64,000 nt of DNA from Novosphingobium flavum (GCF_014230315.1 NZ_JACLAW010000008.1:182750-246749), one strand, 5' to 3'; shown: positions 36,755-46,053, counted from the first letter of the stretch. Notes: generated by a model not told the origin, from the sequence alone. Numbers and translations: made by a program.

Positions 36755-37726
36755 TCAGTCGCGCGCGGCGAACCCGCGCGCGCAACCTGCGTAGAGTCGC
36801 TCAGCGTTGCCGTGGGCGATGGCGTTTTCGGCTGCCGGGCCAAGCGTACCGAGCGCCTTGCGCGCGGTGGCAACGAGGAGCTGCGCGAATTTCGGGCGCT
36901 GCTCGTCGGTGATGTCCATCGCGAACAGGAAACGGTCGGCATGGCGGAGCAGGAGGTCGCGCCAGGCCGGCTGGATCGTGCCATCGGGCTGGAGGATCGA
37001 GATCACGTTGGTGGCGCCGGGCGGCAGGCTGTTGGCGGGCTGGACGCTCATGGGCAGGCCGCCGGCCGGGTCGAGCCGGACCGAGAGGTCGCCGTGGACA
37101 TTGGGGTAGGCATCCATCAGCCGGGCGATGACTTCGGGCGCCGCGCTCCACCCGGAATGGGCGAGGACCACTTTCGCACGGGGATAGTCACGCGCGATGC
37201 GGGCGATCGAGGCTTCGACCTTGGGGTCGGCGATATCGACATGCATTGAGACGACGAGGCCGCGGGCATCGGCTGCGGCGTAGATTGCGACGCGGTCAGG
37301 GCCAAGAAGCGAGAGGTCGTCCGTCGGCTCGGTGCGGGGAACGATGCGGGTGGGGATCTCGCCGAAGCCGCAAGCCTCGCCGGCATCGGCAAGGCGCGCC
37401 ATCGCGGGCGCGGCATCCGGACCGAGGTGCAGGCCCGGCATTTGCGGCAGGCGGGCGAGACTGATTGCGGGAACGATGAAACCGGCATTGCCCGCGCGCA
37501 TGGCGTCTATCGCAGCGATGTCGGGGTGCATGATCACGGCGGCGGAAATGCCCGAGGCGCGCAGCAGGGACACTTCCTCGGCCGGGGTCATCTGGGCGAG
37601 GATGTGCGAATGGGCATCGATATAGCGGACGGGGGCGGGCGGCGATGCCGGAGGGATCACCGCGCAGGAGGCGGCGAGGCTGCTGATTGCGCCCAATGCG
37701 AAAATGCTGATGGCTTGCCGGTTCAT
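36755..37726 (-). CDS. Exported amidohydrolase-2 family lipoprotein
   Basis: A 323-aa TIM-barrel metal hydrolase or decarboxylase of the amidohydrolase 2 family. A lipoprotein-like N terminus (SIFALGAISSLAASC) precedes the barrel. Metal ligands appear as IDAHSHI, MHVDIAD, VLAHSGWS and AMDITDE. It is minus strand, convergent with the TonB receptor pair, and its own transcript starts near the MerR gene. Substrate unknown; an exported metallohydrolase beside a TonB receptor suggests breakdown of an imported aromatic or lactone compound. Confidence 0.75.
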   Translation of the reverse strand: MNRQAISIFALGAISSLAASCAVIPPASPPAPVRYIDAHSHILAQMTPAEEVSLLRASGISAAVIMHPDIAAIDAMRAGNAGFIVPAISLARLPQMPGLHLGPDAAPAMARLADAGEACGFGEIPTRIVPRTEPTDDLSLLGPDRVAIYAAADARGLVVSMHVDIADPKVEASIARIARDYPRAKVVLAHSGWSAAPEVIARLMDAYPNVHGDLSVRLDPAGGLPMSVQPANSLPPGATNVISILQPDGTIQPAWRDLLLRHADRFLFAMDITDEQRPKFAQLLVATARKALGTLGPAAENAIAHGNAERLYAGCARGFAARD

Positions 37727-37819
37727 GCCTGTCCCCCAGATCTGATGTTTGCCGCGATCTAGCCTGACGTGGGCGCCGCATTCCATCGAATTGCCGGAAG
37801 TGCCGATCGGTTTGGCGGA

Positions 37820-38215
37820 TCAACCCCGTGCGAGGTGGGTTGCGGCTTCCTGTTCGATCTGGCGCAGTTCGGCGATGGTTTCGTCAAGCGCGCGGCGTTG
37901 TTGCGCGAGATCTTCGAGGCGTTCACGGACCCGTGCGAGCAGGTGGGCGGTCTGCCCTTCATGGCCCGGTTCGGTATCGTAGAGATCTAGGAATTCCCTG
38001 ATGTCTCTGATCGAGAAGCCGAGGCGCTTGCCGCGCAGGATCAGTTGCATCCGGCCCACTTCGCGGCGCGAATAGATCCGGGTCTGGCCGACCCGGCGCG
38101 GCTGGATCAGGCCCTGATCCTCGTAAAAGCGCAAGGTTCGGTGCGTGACGCCGAGTTCGGCGGCTACATCCTGGATGCCCTTGAGGCTGGTCGATTCTTC
38201 CCCGGGGTTTTGCAT
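37820..38215 (-). CDS. MerR-family transcriptional regulator
   Basis: A 131-aa activator with the MerR winged helix-turn-helix (GIQDVAAELGVTHRTLRFYEDQGLIQPRR at about 13-41), second wing REVGRMQLILRGKRLGFSIRDIREFL and a C-terminal coiled coil (LLARVRERLEDLAQQRRALDETIAELRQIEQE). No effector cysteines, so probably binds an acyl-CoA or similar metabolite. AAGGA lies 7 bases before ATG 38215. Divergent from the beta-oxidation operon across a promoter with MerR geometry. MerR regulators of fatty-acid and branched-chain degradation (LiuR type) are known in proteobacteria. Confidence 0.87.
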   Translation of the reverse strand: MQNPGEESTSLKGIQDVAAELGVTHRTLRFYEDQGLIQPRRVGQTRIYSRREVGRMQLILRGKRLGFSIRDIREFLDLYDTEPGHEGQTAHLLARVRERLEDLAQQRRALDETIAELRQIEQEAATHLARG

Positions 38216-38270
38216 TGCCCGTTCCTTGTCCGAACCGGTTGAACCTGCATGGTCATGCCGCAAAATTCAC

Positions 38271-38301
38271 TTGACGTATAGGGAAATCAAACCACCTATG
38301 G
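38271..38301 (+). promoter_or_regulatory. MerR-type promoter/operator of the beta-oxidation operon
   Basis: TTGACG (38271-38276) and CTATGG (38296-38301) are separated by 19 bp, the overlong spacer usual for MerR-activated promoters. The spacer contains an inverted repeat, TATAGG (38277-38282) and CCTATG (38295-38300). It lies 64 bases before the thiolase start and 56 bases from the MerR start. Confidence 0.65.
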
Positions 38302-38364
38302 GGAAAGTGGTGCTGGCAGGTGATTCCTTGCCCGCCGGCGCGAAAAGAAGGTGGAGAGGCCTTG

Positions 38365-39501
38365 ATGAAGAGCGTCGTGATCGCCGGCTATGCCCGGTCT
38401 CCGTTTCATCTGGCTCACAAGGGCGCCCTGGCGCGGGTTCGGCCCGACGATCTTGCCGCGGAAGTGGTGCGCGCGCTGGTTGAGCGCAGCGGGCTTGAAC
38501 CGGCCCTGATCGAGGACCTGATAGTGGGCTGCGCCTTTCCCGAAGCCGAGCAGGGCTTCAACGTGGCGCGGCTGATCGGCCTCATTGCCGGGCTGCCGCT
38601 TTCGGTGGGCGGGATGACGGTGAACCGGTTTTGCGGCTCGTCGATGAGCGGGGTGCACTATGCGGCGGGCCAGATCCAGCTGGGGGCGGGCGAGGCATTC
38701 CTGTGCGCGGGCGTGGAATCGATGAGCCGGGTGCCGATGACCGGCTTCAACCCGATGCCCAATCCCGCGCTCGCTGCGCGGAGCCCGGCCTATATCGCGA
38801 TGGGGGACACGGCGGAGAACGTCGCGGGCAAATTCGGGATCGACCGGGCGGCGCAGGAGGCCTTTGCCGTGGCGAGCCAGCAAAAGGCGGGGGCGGCGCA
38901 GGCGGCGGGCAAGTTGAAGGACGAGATCGTGCCGATCCCGACCAAGGGCGGACTGATCGAGGCAGACGGGACGCTGCGGCCCGACACGACGGCCGAGGCG
39001 CTGGCCTCGCTCAAGCCCGCGTTCAGCGCGGAGGGCTCAGTTACGGCGGGGACGTCTTCGCCGCTGACGGATGGCGCATCCTGCGTGCTGGTGACGAGCG
39101 AGGATTTTGCCCGGTCGCATGGCCTGCCGATCATGGCGCGGGTCGTGGGCGTGGCGATTTCGGGCTGCGCACCGGAGATCATGGGGATCGGTCCGGTCGA
39201 GGCCAGCCGCAAAGCCATGGCCCGCGCGGGGATCGAGCCCGACCAGCTGGACGTTGTGGAACTGAACGAGGCCTTCGCCAGCCAGGCCATCGCCTGCATC
39301 GAACAGCTCGGGCTCAATCCCGCGACGGTGAATATCGATGGCGGGGCGATCGCGATCGGGCATCCGTTGGGTGCGACCGGCGCACGGATCGTGGGCAAGG
39401 CGGCGCAGATCCTGCAGCGCGACGGCGGGAAATATGCGCTGGCCACCCAGTGCATCGGCGGCGGGCAGGGCATTGCCACGGTGCTGGAGGCAGTGCGGTG
39501 A
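38365..39501 (+). CDS. Thiolase (acetyl-CoA C-acyltransferase)
   Basis: A 378-aa thiolase, cleaving 3-oxoacyl-CoA with CoA in beta-oxidation. Catalytic residues: Cys90 (VNRFCGSSMSG), the histidine of GGAIAIGHPLGATGAR, and the cysteine of CIGGGQG. Together with the next two genes it gives three steps of beta-oxidation. GAGAGG lies about 6 bases before ATG 38365. Its stop overlaps the next start (GTGA). FadA-type degradative role is inferred from context. Confidence 0.93.
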   Translation: MKSVVIAGYARSPFHLAHKGALARVRPDDLAAEVVRALVERSGLEPALIEDLIVGCAFPEAEQGFNVARLIGLIAGLPLSVGGMTVNRFCGSSMSGVHYAAGQIQLGAGEAFLCAGVESMSRVPMTGFNPMPNPALAARSPAYIAMGDTAENVAGKFGIDRAAQEAFAVASQQKAGAAQAAGKLKDEIVPIPTKGGLIEADGTLRPDTTAEALASLKPAFSAEGSVTAGTSSPLTDGASCVLVTSEDFARSHGLPIMARVVGVAISGCAPEIMGIGPVEASRKAMARAGIEPDQLDVVELNEAFASQAIACIEQLGLNPATVNIDGGAIAIGHPLGATGARIVGKAAQILQRDGGKYALATQCIGGGQGIATVLEAVR

Positions 39502-41825
39502 GCGGCGCGGCGACCATTTCCCGTGTTTGCGTGATCGGCGCGGGCGTCATGGGCGCGGGGATTGCCGCCCAGGTCGCCAATGCCGGGGTGCCGGTGCTGC
39601 TGCTCGACGTGGTGCGCGATCCGGCCGACCGGAGCGCCGTGGCGCGCGGGGCGGTGGAGCGGATGCTCAAGACCGATCCCGCTCCGTTCATGAGCAAGGC
39701 GGCGGCACGGCTGGTTGAGACCGGTAATATCGAGGACGATCTCGCCAAGGTAGCGGACTGCGACTGGATCATCGAGGCGATCGTCGAACGGCTCGATCTC
39801 AAGCAGGCGCTTTACGCGAAGATCGAGGACCATCGGCATGAGGGCGCGATCGTCAGCTCCAATACCTCGTCGATCCCGCTGGACCGGTTGGTCGAGGGGC
39901 GCTCGGAGGGTTTCCGGCGCAATTTCCTGATCACCCATTTCTTCAATCCGCCGCGCTACATGCGGCTGATCGAACTGGTTAGCGGGACAGGCAGCGATCC
40001 GGCGCAGGTGGCGCGGATCGCGGACTTTGCCGATCGTGCGCTGGGCAAGAGCGTGGTCCGGGCCAAGGATACGCCCGGCTTCATCGCCAACCGCATCGGG
40101 ACTTTCTGGATACAGGCGGCGATGAATGCGGCCTTTGATCTTGGCGTGAGCGTGGAAGAGGCCGACGCCATCGCGGGGCGGCCGATGGGCGTGCCCAAGA
40201 CCGGTGTGTTCGGCCTTGCCGATCTGGTCGGCATCGACCTTCTGCCGCATCTCAAGGCGAGCCTCCTGGCGACACTGCCGGAGGACGATCCCTATCGCGC
40301 GATCGCGCGGGACGAGGGGCTGATCGGCAGGATGATCGCCGATGGCTTCACCGGGCGGAAGGGCAAGGGCGGGTTCTACCGGCTGAGCGCTGACGGTCAG
40401 CGCCGCAAGGAAGTGCTCGACCTTGCCAGCGGTGAATATCGCGCGGCGGCCAAGGCGCCCTCGCTGCCGGGCAAGGCAGGATCGGGCGATCTTGCCGCCT
40501 TGCTCGCCCTGCCGGGCAAGGCCGGGGCCTATGCCTGGGCCGTGCTCGGGCCGACACTGGCCTATGCGGCGAGCCTGGTTCCCGCGATTGCCGATGATAT
40601 TGCCGCGGTCGATGCGGCGATGAAGCTTGGCTACAACTGGAAGTGGGGCCCGTTCGAGCTGATCGACCGGATCGGCGCGGACCGGCTGGCGGCGCGGCTT
40701 GAGGGTGAGGGCAAGGCGGTGCCCGACCTGCTGCGACTGGCCGGCGGACGAACCTTTTGGCGGGTCGAGGGCTGGAAGCGGCAGTTCCTTGGCCTTGATG
40801 GCGACTATCACGATCTGGTCCGCCCCGAGGGCGTCCTGCTGCTGGACGATATCAAACTGGCGGGGGCGCCGGTGATGAAGAGCGGTTCGGCTGTGCTGTG
40901 GGACGCCGGCGACGGGGTTCTGGTGCTGGAATTCACCGGCAAGATGAACGCACTCGACGGCGAGGTCATGGCGCTGATCGGCAAGGCGATCCCGCTGGTG
41001 GCGGCGCGGCACAAGGCGCTGGTGGTCTATAACGAGGGCAGCAATTTCTCGGCCGGGGCCAATCTCGGCCTTGCCCTGTTCGCGCTCAACATCGCGGCCT
41101 GGGGTGAGGTCGAGAAGCTGGTCGTGGCTGGTCAGCAGGCCTACAAGGCGCTGAAATATGCGCCGTTTCCGGTGGTCAGCGCGCCATCCGGCCTGGCGCT
41201 GGGCGGGGGGTGCGAGATCCTGCTGCATTCCGATGCCATCCAGGCCCATGCGGAAAGCTATATCGGGCTGGTCGAATGCGGGGTGGGCCTCGTGCCCGGC
41301 TGGGGCGGCTGCGGCGAGATGATAGACCGCTGGCGCAAGAACCCGGCCATGCCCAAGGGGCCGATGCCGGCAGTATCCAAGGTGTTCGAGACGATCTCGA
41401 CCGCGACAGTGGCGAAATCGGCGGCCGAGGCGAAGGAGCTTGGCTTTCTCAGGCCGACGGACGGGGTGACGATGAACCGCGACCGGCTGCTGGCCGATGC
41501 CAAGGCGAGGGCGCTTCAGCTTGCCGAGGGTTACGTGCCGCCCGAGCCGCCGCAATTTCGTTTGCCGGGCCCATCCGGCAAGGCGGCGCTGATGATGGCG
41601 GTCGAAGGGTTTCGGGCCCGGGGGCTGGCGACGCCCTATGACGAGGTCGTGGCTGCGCGGCTCGCCGACGTGTTGACCGGCGGCGAGGCCGATCCCGTCG
41701 ACGTGGTGAGCGAGGAAGACATGCTGGGGCTGGAGCACCGGGCCTTCATGGCACTGGTGCGCGATCCGCGCAGTCTGGCGCGGGTGGAACATATGCTGGA
41801 GACGGGCAAGCCGCTCCGCAACTGA
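39498..41825 (+). CDS. 3-hydroxyacyl-CoA dehydrogenase / enoyl-CoA hydratase fusion
   Basis: A 775-aa multifunctional beta-oxidation enzyme. The dehydrogenase half comes first (VCVIGAGVMGAGIAAQVANAG, ITHFFNPPRYMRLIELV, KDTPGFIANRIG). The crotonase half comes second (FSAGANLGLALF, SGLALGGGCEILLHSDAIQAH, GLVPGWGG). This HAD-then-ECH order is opposite to E. coli FadB and like Bacillus FadN. It starts at a GTG overlapping the thiolase stop; the open frame upstream is a thiolase shadow. Confidence 0.92.
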   Translation: MSGAATISRVCVIGAGVMGAGIAAQVANAGVPVLLLDVVRDPADRSAVARGAVERMLKTDPAPFMSKAAARLVETGNIEDDLAKVADCDWIIEAIVERLDLKQALYAKIEDHRHEGAIVSSNTSSIPLDRLVEGRSEGFRRNFLITHFFNPPRYMRLIELVSGTGSDPAQVARIADFADRALGKSVVRAKDTPGFIANRIGTFWIQAAMNAAFDLGVSVEEADAIAGRPMGVPKTGVFGLADLVGIDLLPHLKASLLATLPEDDPYRAIARDEGLIGRMIADGFTGRKGKGGFYRLSADGQRRKEVLDLASGEYRAAAKAPSLPGKAGSGDLAALLALPGKAGAYAWAVLGPTLAYAASLVPAIADDIAAVDAAMKLGYNWKWGPFELIDRIGADRLAARLEGEGKAVPDLLRLAGGRTFWRVEGWKRQFLGLDGDYHDLVRPEGVLLLDDIKLAGAPVMKSGSAVLWDAGDGVLVLEFTGKMNALDGEVMALIGKAIPLVAARHKALVVYNEGSNFSAGANLGLALFALNIAAWGEVEKLVVAGQQAYKALKYAPFPVVSAPSGLALGGGCEILLHSDAIQAHAESYIGLVECGVGLVPGWGGCGEMIDRWRKNPAMPKGPMPAVSKVFETISTATVAKSAAEAKELGFLRPTDGVTMNRDRLLADAKARALQLAEGYVPPEPPQFRLPGPSGKAALMMAVEGFRARGLATPYDEVVAARLADVLTGGEADPVDVVSEEDMLGLEHRAFMALVRDPRSLARVEHMLETGKPLRN

Positions 41826-41840
41826 GGCGAGGAACCGACG

Positions 41841-43631
41841 ATGCAGGTGTATGAAGCCCCGCTGCGCGACATGCGCTTCGTTCACGAGGAGCTCCATGCT
41901 GACGATGGGTTCGGCGGGATCGCCGCGCTCGAGGAGTTCACGCCCGACTTGGTGAGCGCCGTGCTGGAGGAGGCGGCAAAGGTTTGCCGCGACGTGCTGT
42001 TGCCGCTCAACCGGGTCGGGGACGAGGTCGGCTGCGTTCTGGAGAACGGGGTGGTCCGCACCCCGCCGGGGTTCATCGAGGCCTATCGCCAGTTCACCGA
42101 GGGCGGCTGGGCCTCGCTGGCCGAGCCGGTGGAGTGGGGCGGGCAAGGCCTGCCGGAGAGCGTGGCCAAGCTGGTCGAGGAAATGATCTGTGCGACCAAC
42201 GTGGCCTTCAGCCTTTGCCCGGGCCTAACGCATGGCGGGGCAAAAGCGATGGTCACCTATGCCACCGACGAGCTGAAGCAGGCCTATCTGCCCAAGATGA
42301 TCAGCGGTGAATGGGCCGGGACCATGTGCCTGACCGAGGCCCATTGCGGGACGGACCTTGGCATGCTGCGCAGCAAGGCCGTGCCGCAGGGCGACGGTTC
42401 GTTCAAGATTTCGGGTTCCAAGATCTTCATTACGTTCGGCGAGCACGACATGACGCCGAACATCATTCACCTCGTGCTGGCGCGGCTGCCCGACGCGCCG
42501 GAGGGGGTGAAGGGGATCAGCCTGTTCCTCGTGCCCAAGCTGCTGCCCGATGCGGCCGGCAATCCGGGGCCATCGAACGGGGTGCATTGCCGGGCGCTGG
42601 AACACAAGATGGGCATTCACGGTTCGCCCACTTGCCAGCTTGAATTCGACGAATCCGTGGGCTGGCTGGTCGGGGAGGCGAACCGGGGGCTCGAGGCCAT
42701 GTTCGCGATGATGAATACCGAGCGGGTCTCGGTCGGCATGCAGGGGCTGGGGGTGGGCGAGGCGGCTTACCAGTCGGCCGTGTGGTATGCCAAGGACCGC
42801 ATCCAGGGCCGGGCGCTCTCGGGAGCCCAGCAGCCGGCGAAGGCGGCGGACCCGATCATCGTTCATCCCGACGTGCGGCGCATGCTCATGACCATGCGGG
42901 CCTATAACGAAGGCTGCCGGGCGTTGGCCGCCTGGGTGGCGCGGGCGCTGGATGCCGAGCATCATGCGACCGAGGCCGAAGTGAAGCAGCGGGCGGGCGA
43001 TTTCGTGGCGCTGATGACGCCGGTGGTGAAGGCGCTGTTCACCGACCTTGGCCACGAGACTGCGCAACTGGCGATGCAGGTCTATGGCGGGCATGGCTAT
43101 ATCCGCGAGAGCGGGGTGGAGCAGTTTGCCCGCGATGCCCGGATCGCGATGATCTATGAAGGGACGAACGGGGTTCAGGCGCTGGACCTCGTCGGGCGCA
43201 AGTTGCCCGCGCACAACGGGCGTTCGCTGCGGAGCCTGTTTCATCCGGTCGCGGCATTCATCGAGGAGAACGGCGGGGAAGGTCCGCTGCAGCCGATGGT
43301 CCAGGGGCTGGAAAAGGCATTCGGCGCACTGCAACTGGCGACGGCGACCGTGGCCGAGCGCGGGCTGAAGGACCCGGAGGAGGCGGGCGCCGCCTCGACC
43401 GATTACCTCCGGCTGATGGGGTTGGTCGCCATGGGCTACTGCTTTGCCAAGGCGGCGCGGATTTCCGTGGCCCAACTGGCGGCGGGAAGCGAGGAGGCGT
43501 CATTCTACGATGCCAAGCTCAAGACCGCGCGGTTCTTCTTCGACCGGGTCCTGCCGCAGGCGACCGCCTGCTTCCTGGCGATCAAGGCGGGCAAGGCATC
43601 GATGATGGCGCTGGAGGAGGCGCAGTTCTGA
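41841..43631 (+). CDS. Acyl-CoA dehydrogenase (with C-terminal extension)
   Basis: A 596-aa FAD enzyme for the first beta-oxidation step. MCLTEAHCGTDLGMLRSKA binds FAD and substrate, QVYGGHGYIRESGVEQFARDARIAMIYEGTNGVQALDLVGRKL ends the core, and an extra C-terminal domain of about 130 residues follows, typical of the large 600-aa subgroup. Third gene of the MerR-controlled operon, 15 bases after the fusion gene. Chain-length preference unknown. Confidence 0.93.
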   Translation: MQVYEAPLRDMRFVHEELHADDGFGGIAALEEFTPDLVSAVLEEAAKVCRDVLLPLNRVGDEVGCVLENGVVRTPPGFIEAYRQFTEGGWASLAEPVEWGGQGLPESVAKLVEEMICATNVAFSLCPGLTHGGAKAMVTYATDELKQAYLPKMISGEWAGTMCLTEAHCGTDLGMLRSKAVPQGDGSFKISGSKIFITFGEHDMTPNIIHLVLARLPDAPEGVKGISLFLVPKLLPDAAGNPGPSNGVHCRALEHKMGIHGSPTCQLEFDESVGWLVGEANRGLEAMFAMMNTERVSVGMQGLGVGEAAYQSAVWYAKDRIQGRALSGAQQPAKAADPIIVHPDVRRMLMTMRAYNEGCRALAAWVARALDAEHHATEAEVKQRAGDFVALMTPVVKALFTDLGHETAQLAMQVYGGHGYIRESGVEQFARDARIAMIYEGTNGVQALDLVGRKLPAHNGRSLRSLFHPVAAFIEENGGEGPLQPMVQGLEKAFGALQLATATVAERGLKDPEEAGAASTDYLRLMGLVAMGYCFAKAARISVAQLAAGSEEASFYDAKLKTARFFFDRVLPQATACFLAIKAGKASMMALEEAQF

Positions 43632-43752
43632 GCCGTCCCGGATAGGTACGGCAGGGCAGTTTTCCATCGACCCGTGGGGTGAAATGCGGTAAATAGAAAG
43701 CACTTCGTGTCGCGCCATTTACTGTGAATTTCCGCCTGCGGGGACTCGTGAC

Positions 43753-45108
43753 ATGTTCGCCCTATTTACAAGCCTCATTCGCAGACTTTCGTTCTTTGCC
43801 CGGCTGGCGAGGAATGAAGCTGGCGCCATTGCGCCGCTGACGGCGATCTTGCTGCTGCCGATCCTCGGGACCATGGCCCTCGCCGTGGACGTGGGCTATT
43901 GGTACAAGACCCAGCGTTCGATGCAGAGCGCGGCGGACTCCGCGGCGCTGGCGGCGGCCTTTTCCGACGATACGAACTATGCCGGCGTTGCCAAGGGCAC
44001 CACGGCGAGGCTTGGCTACACCGATGGCGCGGGTGACGTGACGGTGACCCCGGAGCGCAATGGCAATACCTTGTGCCCGACCGGCGTAACCGGCATTTGC
44101 ACCAAGGTCACGATAGGCAATCAGGCCGGCCTGATTTTCTCAAGCGTCGTTCGGTTTGTTGGCAATGCCAACGGAAAGCAGGGGCTTTCCGCGGTCGCAA
44201 TCGCGCGGTTGAGCGGCTCGGGAGGGCCGGCATCGCTGTGCCTGACTGCGCTGGCATCAAGCGGCACGACGCCAGCGATCCAGGCGAATGGCGTGCCCTT
44301 TGCCAACATGGCCGGGTGCAGCGTTTTTTCGAACACCAGCATGAATTGCAACGGCAATAACCTTGGCGCGGACTATGGGATTGCGGTTGGCGCCAACAAC
44401 GGCTGCGGGAACGCTTCGGTCACCGGCGCAAGCCCGGTCACCGACCCTTATGCCGCCTTGGCATCGAACATCCCCGCTCTTCGCAGCGCTCCATGTCAGC
44501 CGAGCAATAATCTTTCGGGCAATTACGTTTGGACAGGGACGATCCGGTTCTGCGGAAACGTCACCCTGACGGGCAACGTGACGATTACGGCTCCGCCGTC
44601 AGGTCAGCCGGATCCGGTTATCGTGGTCGACAACGGGGTGTTCGATACGCAGCGCAAGGAGTTCAAGACACTGACCGATGCCCATGCGACGCTGATTTTC
44701 ACCGGAGATAATACCTCCACTACGTCGCACTTTCCGACCGGGCAGACCGGCGGGCCGTCGCCCGGTTCCACGCTTGATATCGCGGCCCCGACTTCGGGCA
44801 CCTGGTCGGGCATGGCGATTTATCAGGATCCCGCTCTGACCAATAACGTGAGCTTCACCTATTCCGGCAACGCACCGACCTGGAAGCTCAGCGGGGCGGT
44901 TTATCTTCCGCACGCGGCTTTGACCATCAGCGGTGCTATCGGGAAATCGAGCAACGGCTATAATTGCTTCGTGCTCGTGGTCGATAACGTAACCATCAAC
45001 GGCACTGGCAACATCTACGCCAACCCGCAATCGCAATGCGGCAGTTCTGGCAATACACCCCCAAGCACGAATCTTCCGGGAGGCGGTACGCCGTGGCTGA
45101 TCCAGTGA
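43753..45108 (+). CDS. TadG-like pilus assembly protein
   Basis: A 451-aa protein with the TadG/TadE-like N terminus: a short basic leader, EAGAIAPLTAILLLPILGTMALAVDVGYW membrane segment, then QRSMQSAADSAALAAA. The remainder is a serine/threonine/glycine-rich extracytoplasmic domain with several cysteines and no von Willebrand MIDAS motif visible. Lead gene of a plus-strand operon with two TadE genes, converging on the main Tad operon. Probably anchors or shapes the Flp pilus machine in the envelope. Confidence 0.8.
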   Translation: MFALFTSLIRRLSFFARLARNEAGAIAPLTAILLLPILGTMALAVDVGYWYKTQRSMQSAADSAALAAAFSDDTNYAGVAKGTTARLGYTDGAGDVTVTPERNGNTLCPTGVTGICTKVTIGNQAGLIFSSVVRFVGNANGKQGLSAVAIARLSGSGGPASLCLTALASSGTTPAIQANGVPFANMAGCSVFSNTSMNCNGNNLGADYGIAVGANNGCGNASVTGASPVTDPYAALASNIPALRSAPCQPSNNLSGNYVWTGTIRFCGNVTLTGNVTITAPPSGQPDPVIVVDNGVFDTQRKEFKTLTDAHATLIFTGDNTSTTSHFPTGQTGGPSPGSTLDIAAPTSGTWSGMAIYQDPALTNNVSFTYSGNAPTWKLSGAVYLPHAALTISGAIGKSSNGYNCFVLVVDNVTINGTGNIYANPQSQCGSSGNTPPSTNLPGGGTPWLIQ

Positions 45109-45611
45109 AGCGTTTTCTATCGGCTTTCTGGCGCGACTGCCGGGGGGCGGCTGCGGTCGAAACGGCCTTGGTGTCGTTGTTGCTCGTGACCTTGATGGCT
45201 CAGGCGCTCGACTTTGGCTGGTATGCCTATTGCGCATTGCAGGTGCGCATGGCGGCGCAAGCAGCGGTGGCGCAGGCGGCGATCAACTGCAACACGGCGG
45301 CCAAGTTGCCGGCGACGACCAATTGCTCAGGGGTGACCACTGCCATGACGACTGCCGCGCAGCAGGTGTCGTTGGGAACCGGGATCACGCTCGGAACGAC
45401 CGCAGAGCAATATTATTGCCGCGACGGCAATACCTTGCGAGCGATGGGGGCGACCAAGCCGGCCAATTGCTCGCCCTACAGCACGGACACGCCTGCAGAC
45501 TTCATTACGCAAACCGTCAATTACACTTTCGCTCCGATATTTCCCGGGCTCAGCGTGGTTTCGGGCTATGCCGGCGTGATCCACTCGACTGCCTGGATGA
45601 GGCTGTCATGA
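45093..45611 (+). CDS. TadE-family pseudopilin
   Basis: A 172-aa TadE-like protein. The basic leader RDCRG, then AAAVETALVSLLLVTLMAQALDFGWY: the class III signal peptide with Glu at +5 after Gly. A cysteine-containing globular domain follows (INCNTAAKL, TTNCSGV, QYYCRDG, PANCSPY). Start GTG (VADPVKRF) preceded by GGGAGG. Overlaps tadG by 16 bases and the next gene by 4. Minor pseudopilin processed by CpaA is inferred. Confidence 0.8.
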   Translation: MADPVKRFLSAFWRDCRGAAAVETALVSLLLVTLMAQALDFGWYAYCALQVRMAAQAAVAQAAINCNTAAKLPATTNCSGVTTAMTTAAQQVSLGTGITLGTTAEQYYCRDGNTLRAMGATKPANCSPYSTDTPADFITQTVNYTFAPIFPGLSVVSGYAGVIHSTAWMRLS

Positions 45612-46006
45612 AGGGGCGCGCGATGATGAGCCGGTTCTGGCGCGATTGCCGTGGCAGCGGTGCGGTCGAGTTTGCCCTCGTCGCGCCCGTGGTCATCCTG
45701 ATGATCTTTGCCGGAATTGGCGGCGGGGTTCTGGCCTATGCCACCGTCAGCCTGCAGCGCGCGACGGAAGTGGCGGCGCGGTGCATGTCGATGGACCGGG
45801 CGGATCTTTGCACGGCGGCGAATATTGCAACCTATGGCACGGCCGCATACGGCGGGCCGAGCCTGTCGAGCATGACGTTCACCGCTGCGAAGGTTGCCTG
45901 CGGCTACCGGATTTCCGGGAGCGGGACCTTCAGCCTGTTTCCCGGCCTCAGCTTCTTCTCGGTCAACCTACACGCCAATGCGTGCTATCCAGGGATAAGG
46001 GTCTAA
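45608..46006 (+). CDS. TadE-family pseudopilin (second copy)
   Basis: A 132-aa pseudopilin-like protein with the same leader layout: FWRDCRGSGAVEFALVAPVVILMIFAGIGGGVLAY, Glu at +5 (RG|SGAVE). Three cysteines in the short mature domain (RCMSMD, DLCTAA, VACGYR) plus one near the end. ATG overlaps the previous stop. It is the shorter TadE/TadF partner. Last gene before a convergent stem-loop. Confidence 0.8.
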   Translation: MKGRAMMSRFWRDCRGSGAVEFALVAPVVILMIFAGIGGGVLAYATVSLQRATEVAARCMSMDRADLCTAANIATYGTAAYGGPSLSSMTFTAAKVACGYRISGSGTFSLFPGLSFFSVNLHANACYPGIRV

Positions 46007-46025
46007 AAGAGGCCCGGTTTGATTG

Positions 46026-46045
46026 CGTTCGATGAATTTCGAACG
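46026..46045. terminator. Perfect stem-loop between convergent Tad operons
   Basis: CGTTCGA (46026-46032) pairs exactly with TCGAACG (46039-46045) around TGAATT. It lies 19 bases past the second tadE stop and 8 bases from the cpaA stop, so it can end both operons. No T-run. Confidence 0.6.
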
Positions 46046-46053
46046 TCGGCCGC

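Noticed and set aside
38232..38244. GAACCGGTTGAAC as a second LexA box
   Set aside because: The spacer between the two GAAC copies is 5 bases, not 7.
38631..39497. N-terminal extension of the HAD-ECH fusion over the thiolase gene
   Set aside because: The extension is an out-of-frame reading of thiolase; the GTG at 39498 begins the recognisable Rossmann fold.
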